NCBI GenBank assembly: GCA_025463985.1
Contig: JAODBM010000159.1
Span: forward strand, 1 to 42,856
Direction of reading: 5' to 3'
From: Acidimicrobiales bacterium
GTDB taxonomy: Bacteria; Actinomycetota; Acidimicrobiia; Acidimicrobiales; Iamiaceae
Length of the DNA: 42,856 nt
Shown: positions 1 through 8,019 of the stretch, piece after piece
How the letters are laid out: the number at the start of each line of letters is the position of its first letter
How positions within the stretch are numbered: the stretch's first letter is position 1
Notes under the pieces: model-generated
The model's input: only the letters and a program-made list of their open reading frames with translations
Databases searched by the model: none
Told to the model about the DNA's origin: nothing
Translations under genes and position numbers: made by a program

Positions 1-551
1 GGCTGGCCGCGGGTGGCGTCGTCGGTCCGGCGGCCTTCGTCAGCGCGTGGGCCGCGGTGGGCGCGACGCGGCCGGGCTACTCGCCCGTGCACGACGCCAT
101 CAGCCGCCTCGCGGCGGTCGGCGCTCCCGGTCGGGGCTGGATGACCGCGGGCTTCGTGGTCTTCGGCCTGGCCGTGTCGGCGTACGCGACGGTCGTGCGG
201 CGCCGGCTCCCGGGCCTGGCCTGGATGTCGGCGGCGGCGACCGCGCTGGCCACGCTCCTCGTGGGAGCGCTGCCGCTTGATCGGACGGCCACCGTGGACC
301 GCCTGCACGCCGCCGCGGCGGTGATTGGCTACGTCACGCTCGCGGCGATCCCATTGCTCGCGGCGTCGGCCATGGCCGACCTGGCCGGCGCCGCGTGGCG
401 GCACTGGTCGTGGGCGGCCGCGGCGGTCGCCGCCGTGCTCCTCGCGGCCTCGGTGGCCGGGCTCGCTCGCGGCCTCACGCAACGGACCGGCTTGCTCGCC
501 GGCGACGTCTGGCTCGCCGCCTCCGCGTGTTGGTTGCTGACGCACGAGTGA
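1..551 (+). CDS. DUF998 family integral membrane protein, 5'-truncated
   Basis: The reading frame is open from base 3 to the TGA at 549-551 and enters from the left edge, so the true start lies outside the window. The first residues visible (LAAGGVVGPAAFVSAW) form a hydrophobic first helix, followed by RPGYSPVHDAISRLAAVGAP. That is the conserved extracytoplasmic loop pattern of the DUF998 family (Gly-Tyr, then Asp-x-Ile-Ser-x-Leu). Several more hydrophobic helices follow, alternating with short Arg-rich loops. DUF998 proteins are small multi-span membrane proteins of unknown biochemical role. The GTG at 57 is in frame but would remove the first helix, so it is not the real start. The next gene is convergent, with a gap of about 50 bases. 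Confidence 0.8.
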   Translation, partial: LAAGGVVGPAAFVSAWAAVGATRPGYSPVHDAISRLAAVGAPGRGWMTAGFVVFGLAVSAYATVVRRRLPGLAWMSAAATALATLLVGALPLDRTATVDRLHAAAAVIGYVTLAAIPLLAASAMADLAGAAWRHWSWAAAAVAAVLLAASVAGLARGLTQRTGLLAGDVWLAASACWLLTHE

Positions 552-599
552 CGATGCGGCCCGCCGGCCGTCGCACGTCGCGCCCGAGCCGATGGCGCG

Positions 600-1523
600 T
601 CAGCCGACCTCGGCGCGGAACGACTCCACCATGCGGCTGAGCGTGGCCGCCGGATCCTCGAGGCCCGGGTCGAACGCTCGCAGGTTCAGGTGGACGTCGG
701 TCGCCCCGGCGTCGACCAGGGCGGGCGCCCCCGCGACGGTGGCCCGCAGGTGCGGTGCGCCGGCGCCGTCGCGGACCATGGCCGGCGTCCCTCGGACGCC
801 GATCGTGCGCGGGTCGCGCCCCGCCGCCCGCAGCGCGTCGGCGAGCCGGGCGACGCCGGCGCGCACGTCGTCGACCGTGGCCCCCATGATCGGGATCCAG
901 CCGTCGCCGAGCTCGACGATCCGGCTCAGGTTGCGTCCGTGCAGCACCCCGCCGAACCACACCGGCAACCGCTCTTGGAGGGGGCTCGGCTCGCAGTACG
1001 TCGCCCCGAACGAGACCGTCTCGGACGCGAAGGAGGCCGGCGTCTGGCCCCAGAGCGCGCGGCAGGCGCCGATCGCGTCGGTGAGCAGCCTCCCGCGGGC
1101 CGAGAAGTCGAGGCCCAGCGCGTCGTACTCCTCGCGCTGCCAGCCCGTGCCGACCCCGAGGTCCACGCGGCCGCCCGACAGCACGTCCAGAGTCGCCACG
1201 GTCTTGGCCAGGAGCGCCGCGGGCCGGAGCGGCGCGATGAGGATCCCGGTGGCCAGGCGGATGGTCGATGTGACCGTGGCCATCGCCGTGAGCACCGTGA
1301 GCGGCTCGAGCCAGGGCGCGGTGGGCGGGAGCGGGAACCGGCCCCAGGCGTACGCATCGGTGTGGTCGCCCATCACCACGTGGTCGGACACGACGATCCG
1401 GTCGACGCCTGCGGCCTCGGCCTGGCGGGCGAGGTCGAGCAGGCCGCGCCAGTCGCCGCCCGGTGTGGCGCCGAAGCTGGGCAGGTTGACCGAGAGCGTT
1501 GGTCGCGGGGGCCGGGCGCTCAC
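600..1523 (-). CDS. LLM class F420-dependent oxidoreductase (TIGR03619-like)
   Basis: This 307-residue protein has the luciferase-like TIM-barrel pattern. An N-terminal strand leads to the ARQAEAAGVDRIVVSDHVV segment, then TSTIRLATGILIAPLRP, and then the conserved SGGRVDLGVGTGWQREEYDAL block. F420-dependent members of the luciferase-like monooxygenase family use reduced deazaflavin F420 for hydride transfer; the substrate cannot be predicted. The GTG start at 1523 shares a GTGA overlap with the stop of the upstream phosphoesterase gene (stop at 1520-1522), so the two are probably translationally coupled. It resembles the oxidoreductase at 38935-39831 in the same central block. Confidence 0.88.
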   Translation of the reverse strand: MSARPPRPTLSVNLPSFGATPGGDWRGLLDLARQAEAAGVDRIVVSDHVVMGDHTDAYAWGRFPLPPTAPWLEPLTVLTAMATVTSTIRLATGILIAPLRPAALLAKTVATLDVLSGGRVDLGVGTGWQREEYDALGLDFSARGRLLTDAIGACRALWGQTPASFASETVSFGATYCEPSPLQERLPVWFGGVLHGRNLSRIVELGDGWIPIMGATVDDVRAGVARLADALRAAGRDPRTIGVRGTPAMVRDGAGAPHLRATVAGAPALVDAGATDVHLNLRAFDPGLEDPAATLSRMVESFRAEVG

Positions 1524-2938
1524 GCCGGCTCGACGGTCGGCGGCACCTGGGTCGTCGGCGGCTCCGCGTTCGGCAGCGTGGCGCACCCCTTCGTGACCGC
1601 GACGGCGCGTGCCGCGGTGGCCGGTAGCGACGGAATGGACGTGTCGGTGCGGCCGAGGTCGAGCGTGCTGGTGAGGTCGCCGCAGGTGGCGCGGCGCCAC
1701 GCCGAGAGGTTCGGCACCTCGACCCCGAACCGCCGCTCGAGGAAGCGCAGGGTGGACGTGTGGTCGAACACGTCGCTGACGACGCGGCCGGTGCCGTCCG
1801 TCGACCGGCTCCACGGCGAGAGGACGAGCGTGGGCACGCGGTAGCCGAGGCCGACGCGTTGGCCGCGCACGGTCTCGTCCGCGGTGCCGGGCGGCGGGGC
1901 GGGCGGGCTGACGTGATCGAAGAACCCGCCGTTCTCGTCGTAGCTCACGATGAACACGGTCTTGGCCCAGAGCTTGGCGTTGCCGAGCACCGCGGCGATC
2001 TTGCCGGCCGCGTAGTCCTCGCCGACCGACGGCGGGTACAGCGGGTGCTCGGACTTGGCCTGCGGTGCCACGATCCAGCTCACCTGGGGCAGGTTGCCGG
2101 CCGCCGCATCGAGCTCGAACGCGTCTGCCGGCCGGTTGCGCAGCGCGGCGTCGTAGAGCGGGTCGGTCGTGGGCAGGCCCTTGAACCGCTTGAAGAACTT
2201 GACGCAGTTGTCGTCGAAGTCGTCGGCCTCGTGGTAGATCCGCCAGGAGATGCCGGCCGCCTGCAACCGCTCGGGGTACGTCGGCCACTCGAGCGCCCGG
2301 CTCGTGTCGTTGGTGACCACGGGGCCGCCGAAGCGGTTGCCTGCGTCGATGCTTGCGCTCATCGACATGTACCGGTTCGGGTTGGTCGGGCCGAGCACCG
2401 AGCAGAACGAGTGGTCGCAGAGCGTGAACTCGTCGGCGAGCTTCCAGTAGTACGGCAGGTCGGCCCGCCGGTAGTACCCGAGAGCGCGGGCGCCCATCGT
2501 GGCCGCGAACCCGTCGGTGCCGTGGCGGCCGGCGGCCGCGTGCTGCGCTTCCCACGAGTGGTCGGGATCGTCGATGCACTGGCCGCGGGCGCCGGTCGTG
2601 TCGAGGTGCCACGGGAAGAGGTAGCCGTCGCGGTGGCCGAAGAACGGCTGGGCCCATGGCGGCAGCCCATCGAGACCCACGACGTGCTGGTCGCTGAACC
2701 CGCGCACCCCGGGCCGGGCTCCGAAGTAGTGGTCGAACGAGCGGTTCTCCTGCATGAGGATCACCACGTGGTCGACGTCGGTGAGCCGCGCTCGCGGCGG
2801 GCTCGAGCGGGTCGAGGGGGCGGGACCGCTGGTGCCGGCACCGGTGGCGGTGCGCCCGTCACCCCCCGAGCAGGCGCCGAGCGCGCCGGCGGCGATGACG
2901 GCCGAGCCGCCGAGCAGGAAGTCGCGTCGCGTGAGCAC
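1520..2938 (-). CDS. Tat-exported lipoprotein phosphoesterase (phospholipase C / acid phosphatase family)
   Basis: This 472-residue protein begins MLTRRDFLLGGSAVIAAGAL. That is a twin-arginine signal followed by an LGAC lipobox with Cys23 as the likely lipidated residue, so it is probably folded before export and anchored outside the membrane. The motif QENRSFDHYFG near residues 63-73 is the signature of the phosphoesterase family PF04185 (bacterial phospholipases C and acid phosphatases). A second metal-site stretch, SYDENGGFFDHVSPP, lies in the middle. The GTG start is preceded by GGGAGG at a spacing of about 8 bases. A pair of GTTCACC repeats lies just upstream and suggests phosphate-starvation control. 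The gene is coupled to the downstream LLM oxidoreductase. Whether the substrate is a phospholipid or another phosphate ester is not visible. Confidence 0.88.
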   Translation of the reverse strand: MLTRRDFLLGGSAVIAAGALGACSGGDGRTATGAGTSGPAPSTRSSPPRARLTDVDHVVILMQENRSFDHYFGARPGVRGFSDQHVVGLDGLPPWAQPFFGHRDGYLFPWHLDTTGARGQCIDDPDHSWEAQHAAAGRHGTDGFAATMGARALGYYRRADLPYYWKLADEFTLCDHSFCSVLGPTNPNRYMSMSASIDAGNRFGGPVVTNDTSRALEWPTYPERLQAAGISWRIYHEADDFDDNCVKFFKRFKGLPTTDPLYDAALRNRPADAFELDAAAGNLPQVSWIVAPQAKSEHPLYPPSVGEDYAAGKIAAVLGNAKLWAKTVFIVSYDENGGFFDHVSPPAPPPGTADETVRGQRVGLGYRVPTLVLSPWSRSTDGTGRVVSDVFDHTSTLRFLERRFGVEVPNLSAWRRATCGDLTSTLDLGRTDTSIPSLPATAARAVAVTKGCATLPNAEPPTTQVPPTVEPA

Positions 2939-2966
2939 CGGTTGATCCTCCCCAGCCCCTACCTGC

Positions 2967-2984
2967 GTTCACCCGCCGTTCACC
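2967..2984. promoter_or_regulatory. PHO-box-like direct repeat upstream of the phosphoesterase
   Basis: Two perfect GTTCACC heptamers occur at 2967-2973 and 2978-2984, an exact 11-base period. They lie about 30-45 bases upstream of the phosphoesterase start at 2938. Actinobacterial PhoP, best known from Streptomyces, binds direct repeats of this heptamer with 11-base spacing. The position before a phosphate-releasing enzyme fits that role. No third repeat unit is seen on either side. Confidence 0.55.
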
Positions 2985-3001
2985 TGGCTGGAGGCTAGGC
3001 G

Positions 3002-3493
3002 TCAGGAAGATGCGGGGCTGCGATCGTGCAGCTGCGCGAGCCACTCGCCGGTCAGCGGCGCCCGCGCGAGGACATGGCTGGCCGCCAGGAGCCACCAGAG
3101 GGCATCGTCGAGGTCGGTCGTGCCGGGCGCGTCCACCACGAGCCCACGCTTGGGGTGATCGCTCCGCTTGCGCCAGCCCGGTGGCAGGGCGAGCTGGTGC
3201 TCGGCCAGCCGGGCCAGGGCTTGGGGACCGGAGCCGTGCTCGATGCCCATCTCCATGCGGGCATCGGGCTTGGCCCGCGAGGCCGGCGTCCACGTGGCCA
3301 GCGGGACGGCCGGGCCGCGCGCCGTGAAGATGGTGAACAGGCCACCGCCGCGGGGGACCTCGGCGTCCTCGGGCACCTCGGGCAGGAAGTTGACCCACCC
3401 GCTCCCGTGCTCGGCCATCGCCGCCATCCGGTCGACCGCCGGTGCCAGGTCGTCCTCGTCGAACACGAGCTCGTCGGGCGGGCGCTTGGCCAT
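3002..3493 (-). CDS. Hypothetical protein, 163 aa
   Basis: I do not recognise this family. The protein is soluble, has no signal peptide or membrane helix, and is rich in acidic residues near the N-terminus (DELVFDEDDL). The middle holds an ordered-looking GGLFTIFTARGPAVPLATW stretch followed by a VEHGSG-like loop. A Trp-rich helix (DDALWWLLAASHVLA) lies near the C-terminus. Coding use matches its neighbours (strong third-position GC), which supports a real gene. It lies between the PHO-box region and the hemolysin-III-type gene, 33 bases downstream of the latter on the same strand. Confidence 0.6.
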   Translation of the reverse strand: MAKRPPDELVFDEDDLAPAVDRMAAMAEHGSGWVNFLPEVPEDAEVPRGGGLFTIFTARGPAVPLATWTPASRAKPDARMEMGIEHGSGPQALARLAEHQLALPPGWRKRSDHPKRGLVVDAPGTTDLDDALWWLLAASHVLARAPLTGEWLAQLHDRSPASS

Positions 3494-3526
3494 CGCGGGA
3501 GCGTAGAGGCCCCGGGCGGCCCGGCC

Positions 3527-4174
3527 TCAGCCGGCGCGGATCAGGCCGAGGTTGGCGATGAACAGCAGCGCGCCAGCCGCCACGCCGAACGCGTGCCAGG
3601 CCTCGTGGTAGCCGAACCAGCGCGGCGACAGGCGCGGCCGCCGGACGGCGAACAGCGCGGCGCCGCCGGTGTAGAGCAGCCCGGCGGCCACGATCAGGAC
3701 GAGCGTGACCGGCCGGTGCCAGAGCGTGGGCAGCACGGCCAGCCCGGCCCAGCCGAGCACGATGTACATCGCGCTGCCGAGGCGGGGAAAGCGCTCGAGC
3801 GCGACGATCTTGAGCGCCATGCCGACCAGCGCGCCGGTCCACATCGTGATGAGCGCGGGCCAGCGCCAGGGGCTGGGCACGGCGAGCACGGCGATCGGGG
3901 TGAACGTGCCGGCGATGAGCACGAAGATCATCGAGTGGTCGGCGCGCTGCATGATGCGGCGGGCCCGCGGCGACCGGGCGAACACGTGGTAGCTCGAGCT
4001 CGTGAGGTACAGGAGCATGCCGGCCAGGCCATAGATCCAGGCCGCGGCGCGCGCCCGGGGCGTGGGCGCCACGCGCACCAGCACGGCGAGGCCGACGATC
4101 GACAGCAGGAACGCGAGCTGGTGCAGCCGCCCGCGAAGGTGGGGGCGTACGACGGCGACGCTCTCGCTCTCCAT
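3527..4174 (-). CDS. Hemolysin III / PAQR-family membrane protein (TrhA-like)
   Basis: This 215-residue protein has about seven hydrophobic helices and the three metal-ligand motifs of the hemolysin III/PAQR superfamily. These are SSSYHVF after the second helix, RADHSMIF before the next, and GYHEAWHAFG near the C-terminus. The conserved Ser, His and Asp residues are expected to form a zinc site in the membrane. Bacterial members have been linked to membrane-lipid homeostasis. I chose the ATG at 4174 because GGAGGTGAGC lies immediately before it. In-frame starts at 4210 and 4216 would add a short polar tail and have no comparable ribosome site. Confidence 0.88.
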   Translation of the reverse strand: MESESVAVVRPHLRGRLHQLAFLLSIVGLAVLVRVAPTPRARAAAWIYGLAGMLLYLTSSSYHVFARSPRARRIMQRADHSMIFVLIAGTFTPIAVLAVPSPWRWPALITMWTGALVGMALKIVALERFPRLGSAMYIVLGWAGLAVLPTLWHRPVTLVLIVAAGLLYTGGAALFAVRRPRLSPRWFGYHEAWHAFGVAAGALLFIANLGLIRAG

Positions 4175-4427
4175 GCTCACCTCCCCGACGTCCGGGCTCG
4201 CCGCCTCCATCGGCACGGAAGCGGGCTCTTCAAGTGGAGACTAGGGCGGACCCGCGGCCGTGCGGCGGCGCCGCGCGTCGCCGGCGCGGTGTCCGTCACG
4301 CATCCCGCCGGCGCGCGAGCGCGACGGGAGGCACTTCAGCGAGACGCCGTGCCCATGTCCGCCTTCCATCGCGCGTCGCGCTAGAAACGTGCCGAGATTG
4401 GACGACGGGCCATCAAGGGGACTGCCA

Positions 4428-4646
4428 GTGCACCTCGAGCTGCGGTCGTCGATCGATCGCCGCGACGCGTGCCTGACCTGGCGGGACGGCGTGCTCGAGG
4501 GCGACGAGGAGTTCCTCGCTCGGATCAGGCGCCTGGCCGCGGTGATGGACGTCGACCTCGGCGCGGCGAGCGAGACCGAGGTCATCCGGCTCGCCCGTCA
4601 CGCCCTCGGCGCGCCCGTCGTGGTGGCCGAGATCACGCCGCCGTAG
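4428..4646 (+). CDS. Small hypothetical protein, 72 aa, GTG start
   Basis: A 72-residue frame starts at a GTG preceded by AAGGGG at 4415-4420, a spacing of 7 bases. The product (VHLELRSSIDRRDACLTWRD at the N-terminus) is mixed alpha/beta. A segment DGVLEGDEEFLARIRRLAAV is followed by ASETEVIRLARHALG, a pattern of two amphipathic helices. There is no signal peptide or membrane segment. I do not recognise a family. It sits alone on the plus strand between the divergent hemolysin-III-type gene and ogt. The 211 bases before it hold no other gene that I can see. Confidence 0.5.
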   Translation: MHLELRSSIDRRDACLTWRDGVLEGDEEFLARIRRLAAVMDVDLGAASETEVIRLARHALGAPVVVAEITPP

Positions 4647-4719
4647 GCGCCCGGTCGACCGCCACGGCCGTGTCCGTTTTCCGCCGGATCGAACGTGACC
4701 GCGGGCGTACGGTGCAGGC

Positions 4720-5238
4720 ATGGCCTCGCTCTCCAGCCCAGCGCTCGTGACCACCGTGCACTACGCGGTCCTCGACAGCCCCATCGATCCGCTGCTGCTG
4801 ACCGGGCAGGGCGACGCCCTCACGGGCCTCTTCATGTCGATCCACGCCGGTGGGCTCCGGATCGACCCGTCGTGGCGCCGCGACGACGCCGCGCTCGCAC
4901 CGGTCGCCGCCCAGCTGCGCGAGTACTTCGCGGGCGAGCGCCAGGACTTCGACGTCGAGCTCGCGCCGCGCGGCACCCCGTTCCAACTGCGGGTGTGGAG
5001 CGCGCTGCGCGCCATCCCCTACGGCACGACCGTCTCCTATGGCGAGCTGGCCCGGCGGATCGGCACCGACAAGGCGTCGCGGGCCGTCGGCCTGGCCAAC
5101 GGGCGCAACCCGATCTCGGTCATCGTGCCGTGCCACCGGGTCATCGGGGCCGACGGCAGCTTGACGGGCTACGGCGGGGGCCTCGAGCGCAAGCGCGCGC
5201 TGCTCGAGCTGGAAGCCGGTACCGCCCGGTTGCTCTGA
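4720..5238 (+). CDS. ogt: Methylated-DNA--protein-cysteine methyltransferase (Ogt/MGMT)
   Basis: This 172-residue protein removes O6-alkyl groups from guanine in DNA by transferring them irreversibly to its own cysteine. The active-site motif PCHRV is present with Cys138. It is preceded by the DNA-binding helix-turn-helix with its arginine finger region (GTDKASRAVGLANGRNP), and by the RVWSALRAIPYGTTVSYGEL segment typical of the C-terminal domain. The N-terminal domain is short, as in Ogt-type enzymes without an AdaA part. There is no clear ribosome-binding site. A TACGGT hexamer ends 6 bases before the ATG, so the mRNA may be leaderless. Confidence 0.95.
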   Translation: MASLSSPALVTTVHYAVLDSPIDPLLLTGQGDALTGLFMSIHAGGLRIDPSWRRDDAALAPVAAQLREYFAGERQDFDVELAPRGTPFQLRVWSALRAIPYGTTVSYGELARRIGTDKASRAVGLANGRNPISVIVPCHRVIGADGSLTGYGGGLERKRALLELEAGTARLL

Positions 5239-5308
5239 GCGATCGATGGTGCATCCGACCGTTCGCTGACGTCGGGGGCCTCCTGGGCCAGGGGTAGGGT
5301 GACGAGCC

Positions 5309-6640
5309 ATGTCTGGACCCTCCTCGCGTCGGATCGCCGCGGTCGCGCTCGCCCTCTTGCTGCTCGCCGCGGGCTGTGGCAGCAAGAGCAACGTGCTCAA
5401 AGGCAACCTCGTGCAGGACGCTGGGCCGTGCACGCCGGCCGAGGTGGCGCCCAGCACGTCGCAGGCACCGAGCACGCCGGCCAAGCCGGCCACGCTGCCC
5501 ACGAAGGTCGTGTCGAAGGATCTCACCGTTGGCAAGGGCTGCGTCGCCGCCACCGGCAAGTACTTGAAGGTCAACTACCTCGGGCAGCTGGCGAAGACGG
5601 GCGCGATCTTCGATTCGTCGTGGACGCGCAACGAGCCGCTCGACGTCCAGCTGGGCGGCGGCCAGATCATCCAGGGCTGGGAAGAGGGCCTCGCCGGCAT
5701 GAAGGTCGGCGGGCGCCGGCTGCTCGTGATCCCCGCCCCACTCGCGTACGGCAAGAACGGCCTGCCCCCGAAGATCGGTGCGGACGAGCCGCTGCAGTTC
5801 GTGGTCGACCTGCTCGGCGTCTACGACACGCCGAAGTGCAAGCCACCGGTGAAGGCCCCCACCAACGGAGCGCCGGTCGTCACGATGCCCCAGCGCGGCG
5901 CCACCGAGCTCCAGACGAAGGACATCACGCCCGGCACCGGTGCGGCGGCGAAGTCGGGCTCGTACGTCCAGGTGCGCTACGTCGGCGTCGCGTGCAGCAC
6001 CGGCGCACAGGTCGACTCCACGTGGGCCAAGGGCACCGACACGACCACGATCACGGTCGGCGGCGGCAAGCCGGTTCCGGGGTGGGACCAGGGCCTGACC
6101 GGCGCCAAGGCCGGCGGTCGCCGCCAGATCGACGTCCCGGCCACGCTGGCCTACGGCGCGCAGGGCAGCGCCACGAGCAACGTCGGCCCCAACGAGCCGA
6201 TCACCTATGTGATCGACATCGTGAGCGTGAGCGACACGCTCTCGTGCAAGCCGGCCAACGGCGTCCCCGCGGCCAAGGGCAAGCCCACCGTGCAGATGCC
6301 CGCGACCGGCGCCACGAAGCTCGTGATCAAGGACCTGATCACGGGCAAGGGCATGGCGGCCAAGAAGGGGTCGACCGTCGACGTGCGCTACGTGGGCATC
6401 GCGTGCAGCACCGGCAAGCAGTTCGACGCCTCGTGGGACAAGGGCACCACGACGTTCCCGGTCACGCTCGGCCAGGGCCAGGTCATCCCGGGCTGGGATC
6501 AGGGCCTCATCGGCGTGAAGCCCGGTGGGCGTCGCCAGCTCGACATCCCGGCGGCGCTGGCCTACGGCCCGCAGGGCCAGGGCAGCATCGGCCCGAACGA
6601 GCCGCTCACGTTCGTGATCGATGTCGTGAGCGTGAAGTAG
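5309..6640 (+). CDS. Lipoprotein with three tandem FKBP-type peptidyl-prolyl isomerase domains
   Basis: This 443-residue protein starts with a lipoprotein signal (LALLLLAAGCGSKS, Cys23), so it should be anchored outside the cytoplasmic membrane. Three FKBP domains follow at about residues 67-171, 202-308 and 338-443. Each has the diagnostic V-x-Y-x-G, F-D/V-D-S/A-S-W, VIPGWDQGL-like and LAYG strings. FKBPs catalyse cis-trans isomerisation of X-Pro bonds and act as folding chaperones. Domains 2 and 3 share a CSTG loop and are more alike than either is to domain 1, which suggests duplication. The domains are joined by Pro/Ala/Thr-rich linkers, each ending in a short paired-cysteine-type segment. 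A TAGGGT hexamer lies 8 bases before the ATG. Confidence 0.92.
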   Translation: MSGPSSRRIAAVALALLLLAAGCGSKSNVLKGNLVQDAGPCTPAEVAPSTSQAPSTPAKPATLPTKVVSKDLTVGKGCVAATGKYLKVNYLGQLAKTGAIFDSSWTRNEPLDVQLGGGQIIQGWEEGLAGMKVGGRRLLVIPAPLAYGKNGLPPKIGADEPLQFVVDLLGVYDTPKCKPPVKAPTNGAPVVTMPQRGATELQTKDITPGTGAAAKSGSYVQVRYVGVACSTGAQVDSTWAKGTDTTTITVGGGKPVPGWDQGLTGAKAGGRRQIDVPATLAYGAQGSATSNVGPNEPITYVIDIVSVSDTLSCKPANGVPAAKGKPTVQMPATGATKLVIKDLITGKGMAAKKGSTVDVRYVGIACSTGKQFDASWDKGTTTFPVTLGQGQVIPGWDQGLIGVKPGGRRQLDIPAALAYGPQGQGSIGPNEPLTFVIDVVSVK

Positions 6641-6710
6641 CAGCCCCGAGACCGGCGCTCGCGCCGCGTGCAGGTCGCGGGTCCGGCCGACATCGGTAGG
6701 GTGGCTCGCC

Positions 6711-7712
6711 GTGCTCGCACTCGTCGTCCTCGACCCGGCCAAGCGCATCGAGGCCTGCGGTACCAACGCAGGCAACGTCTGCCGCTTCCTCTACGACAAG
6801 ACCGGAAGCGTGGGTGCGGCCAAGGCCGGCGAGTGGGTCGTCGGGGCGCCCCTGCGCATCCTGTGCGTCCTCGTCGGGGCCTGGCTGCTCAACCGCGTCA
6901 TGCGCCGCACCGTGCGCCGGTTCGCGGCCCGTATCGAGGGCTCGGCCGCATCAGGACGTCTGGCCCGTGTCCGTGACCACACGCCCGCGATCCTCCTCAA
7001 CACCGGCCAGACCGATCTGCGAGCCGCGAACCGCGCGCAGACACTGGCGGTCGTCCTGCGCAGCATCGGCAGCGGGGTCATCTGGACGTTCGCGGCCATC
7101 TACGTGCTCGGCGAGCTCGGCCTCGCCCTCGGCCCGCTCCTGGCCGGTGCCGGGGTGGCCGGCGTCGCGCTCGGCTTCGGAGCGCAGAGCCTCGTGAAGG
7201 ACTTCCTGTCGGGCATCTTCATGCTGATCGAGGACCAGTACGGCGTGGGTGACATCGTCGACCTCGGCTCGGCGTCGGGGGTGGTCGAGGCCGTCACGCT
7301 GCGGGTCACCCGCCTGCGGGACCAGAACGGCACGGTGTGGCACGTGCCCAACGGCCAGATCCTCCGGGTCGGCAACCGGTCCCAGCAGTGGGCCCGTGCG
7401 GTGATCGACGTCGAGGTCGCCCCGACCGCCGACCTGGACCGCGCCGCCGAGGTCGTGCGCGAGGCGGCGGACAAGGTGTGGGACTCCGAGGAGATGCGCG
7501 CCGACGTGCTCGACCGGCCCGAGCTGCTCGGGCTCGAGTACCTGGGCCCGGACGCGGCGACGCTGCGGATCCAGGGCAAGACCCGGCCGGGCTCGCAGTT
7601 CACGGTGGGCCGGGCGTTGCGGTCCGCGGTGGCCGAGGGGCTCGACGCCGCGGGCATCGAGCGGCCGCCGGCCTTGTTCACCCGTCCCGGGTCGGCGCCC
7701 GCGCCGAAGTAG
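6711..7712 (+). CDS. Small-conductance mechanosensitive channel, MscS family
   Basis: This 333-residue protein has an N-terminal helix (residues about 45-65) and a second at about 120-140. The pore-lining TM3 pattern is clear in GAGVAGVALGFGAQSLVKDF, with regularly spaced Gly and Ala, and is followed by SGIFMLIEDQYGVGDIVDLG. The beta domain then carries the NGTVWHVPNG string typical of MscS (usually R-x-x-D/N-G-x-x-x-x-x-P-N). A C-terminal alpha/beta portion follows. Such channels open under membrane tension and release solutes during osmotic downshock. The GTG start is preceded by TAGGGT and 8 bases, the same layout as the FKBP gene upstream. A conserved-looking pair of Cys residues (residues about 18 and 26) lies in the N-terminal segment. 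Confidence 0.9.
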   Translation: MLALVVLDPAKRIEACGTNAGNVCRFLYDKTGSVGAAKAGEWVVGAPLRILCVLVGAWLLNRVMRRTVRRFAARIEGSAASGRLARVRDHTPAILLNTGQTDLRAANRAQTLAVVLRSIGSGVIWTFAAIYVLGELGLALGPLLAGAGVAGVALGFGAQSLVKDFLSGIFMLIEDQYGVGDIVDLGSASGVVEAVTLRVTRLRDQNGTVWHVPNGQILRVGNRSQQWARAVIDVEVAPTADLDRAAEVVREAADKVWDSEEMRADVLDRPELLGLEYLGPDAATLRIQGKTRPGSQFTVGRALRSAVAEGLDAAGIERPPALFTRPGSAPAPK

Positions 7713-7755
7713 TCCGGTTGGCGGGCTCGGGCGCTGGTGCTCCAAGCTGACGCCC

Positions 7756-8019
7756 ATGGCGACCGGATCTGACCTGCACGACGCCGACGACCAGGTGGCC
7801 CACGGCGAGGACGCCCACGCCGGCCACGATGGGCCCGACGACCATGGCCACGGTGCTCACGGCCACGACGGTCACGGGCTCGGTGGGCACGGCCATGACG
7901 ACGATCACGTGGTGGCCTCCGACGGGTGGGTGCTCGTGCCCCTCGGCGTCGGCCTGGTGCTCGGGCTGCTGATCCTGATCCTGCTCGGGCTCAACAGCAG
8001 CGCGGTCTCGATCCTCTAG
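7756..8019 (+). CDS. Small His/Asp-rich single-span membrane protein, 87 aa
   Basis: The first half is a metal-ligand-like stretch of alternating His, Gly and Asp (DHGHGAHGHDGHGLGGHGHD, about residues 29-48). The second half is one strongly hydrophobic helix (VLVPLGVGLVLGLLILILLG), ending in a short tail. No signal peptide precedes the His-rich part, so it is probably cytoplasmic with a C-terminal anchor, although topology is uncertain. His-rich stretches commonly bind Zn, Ni, Co or Cu; a metal-buffering role is inference only. It lies 43 bases downstream of the MscS gene. Its stop overlaps the stop of the convergent DUF5522 gene. Confidence 0.65.
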   Translation: MATGSDLHDADDQVAHGEDAHAGHDGPDDHGHGAHGHDGHGLGGHGHDDDHVVASDGWVLVPLGVGLVLGLLILILLGLNSSAVSIL

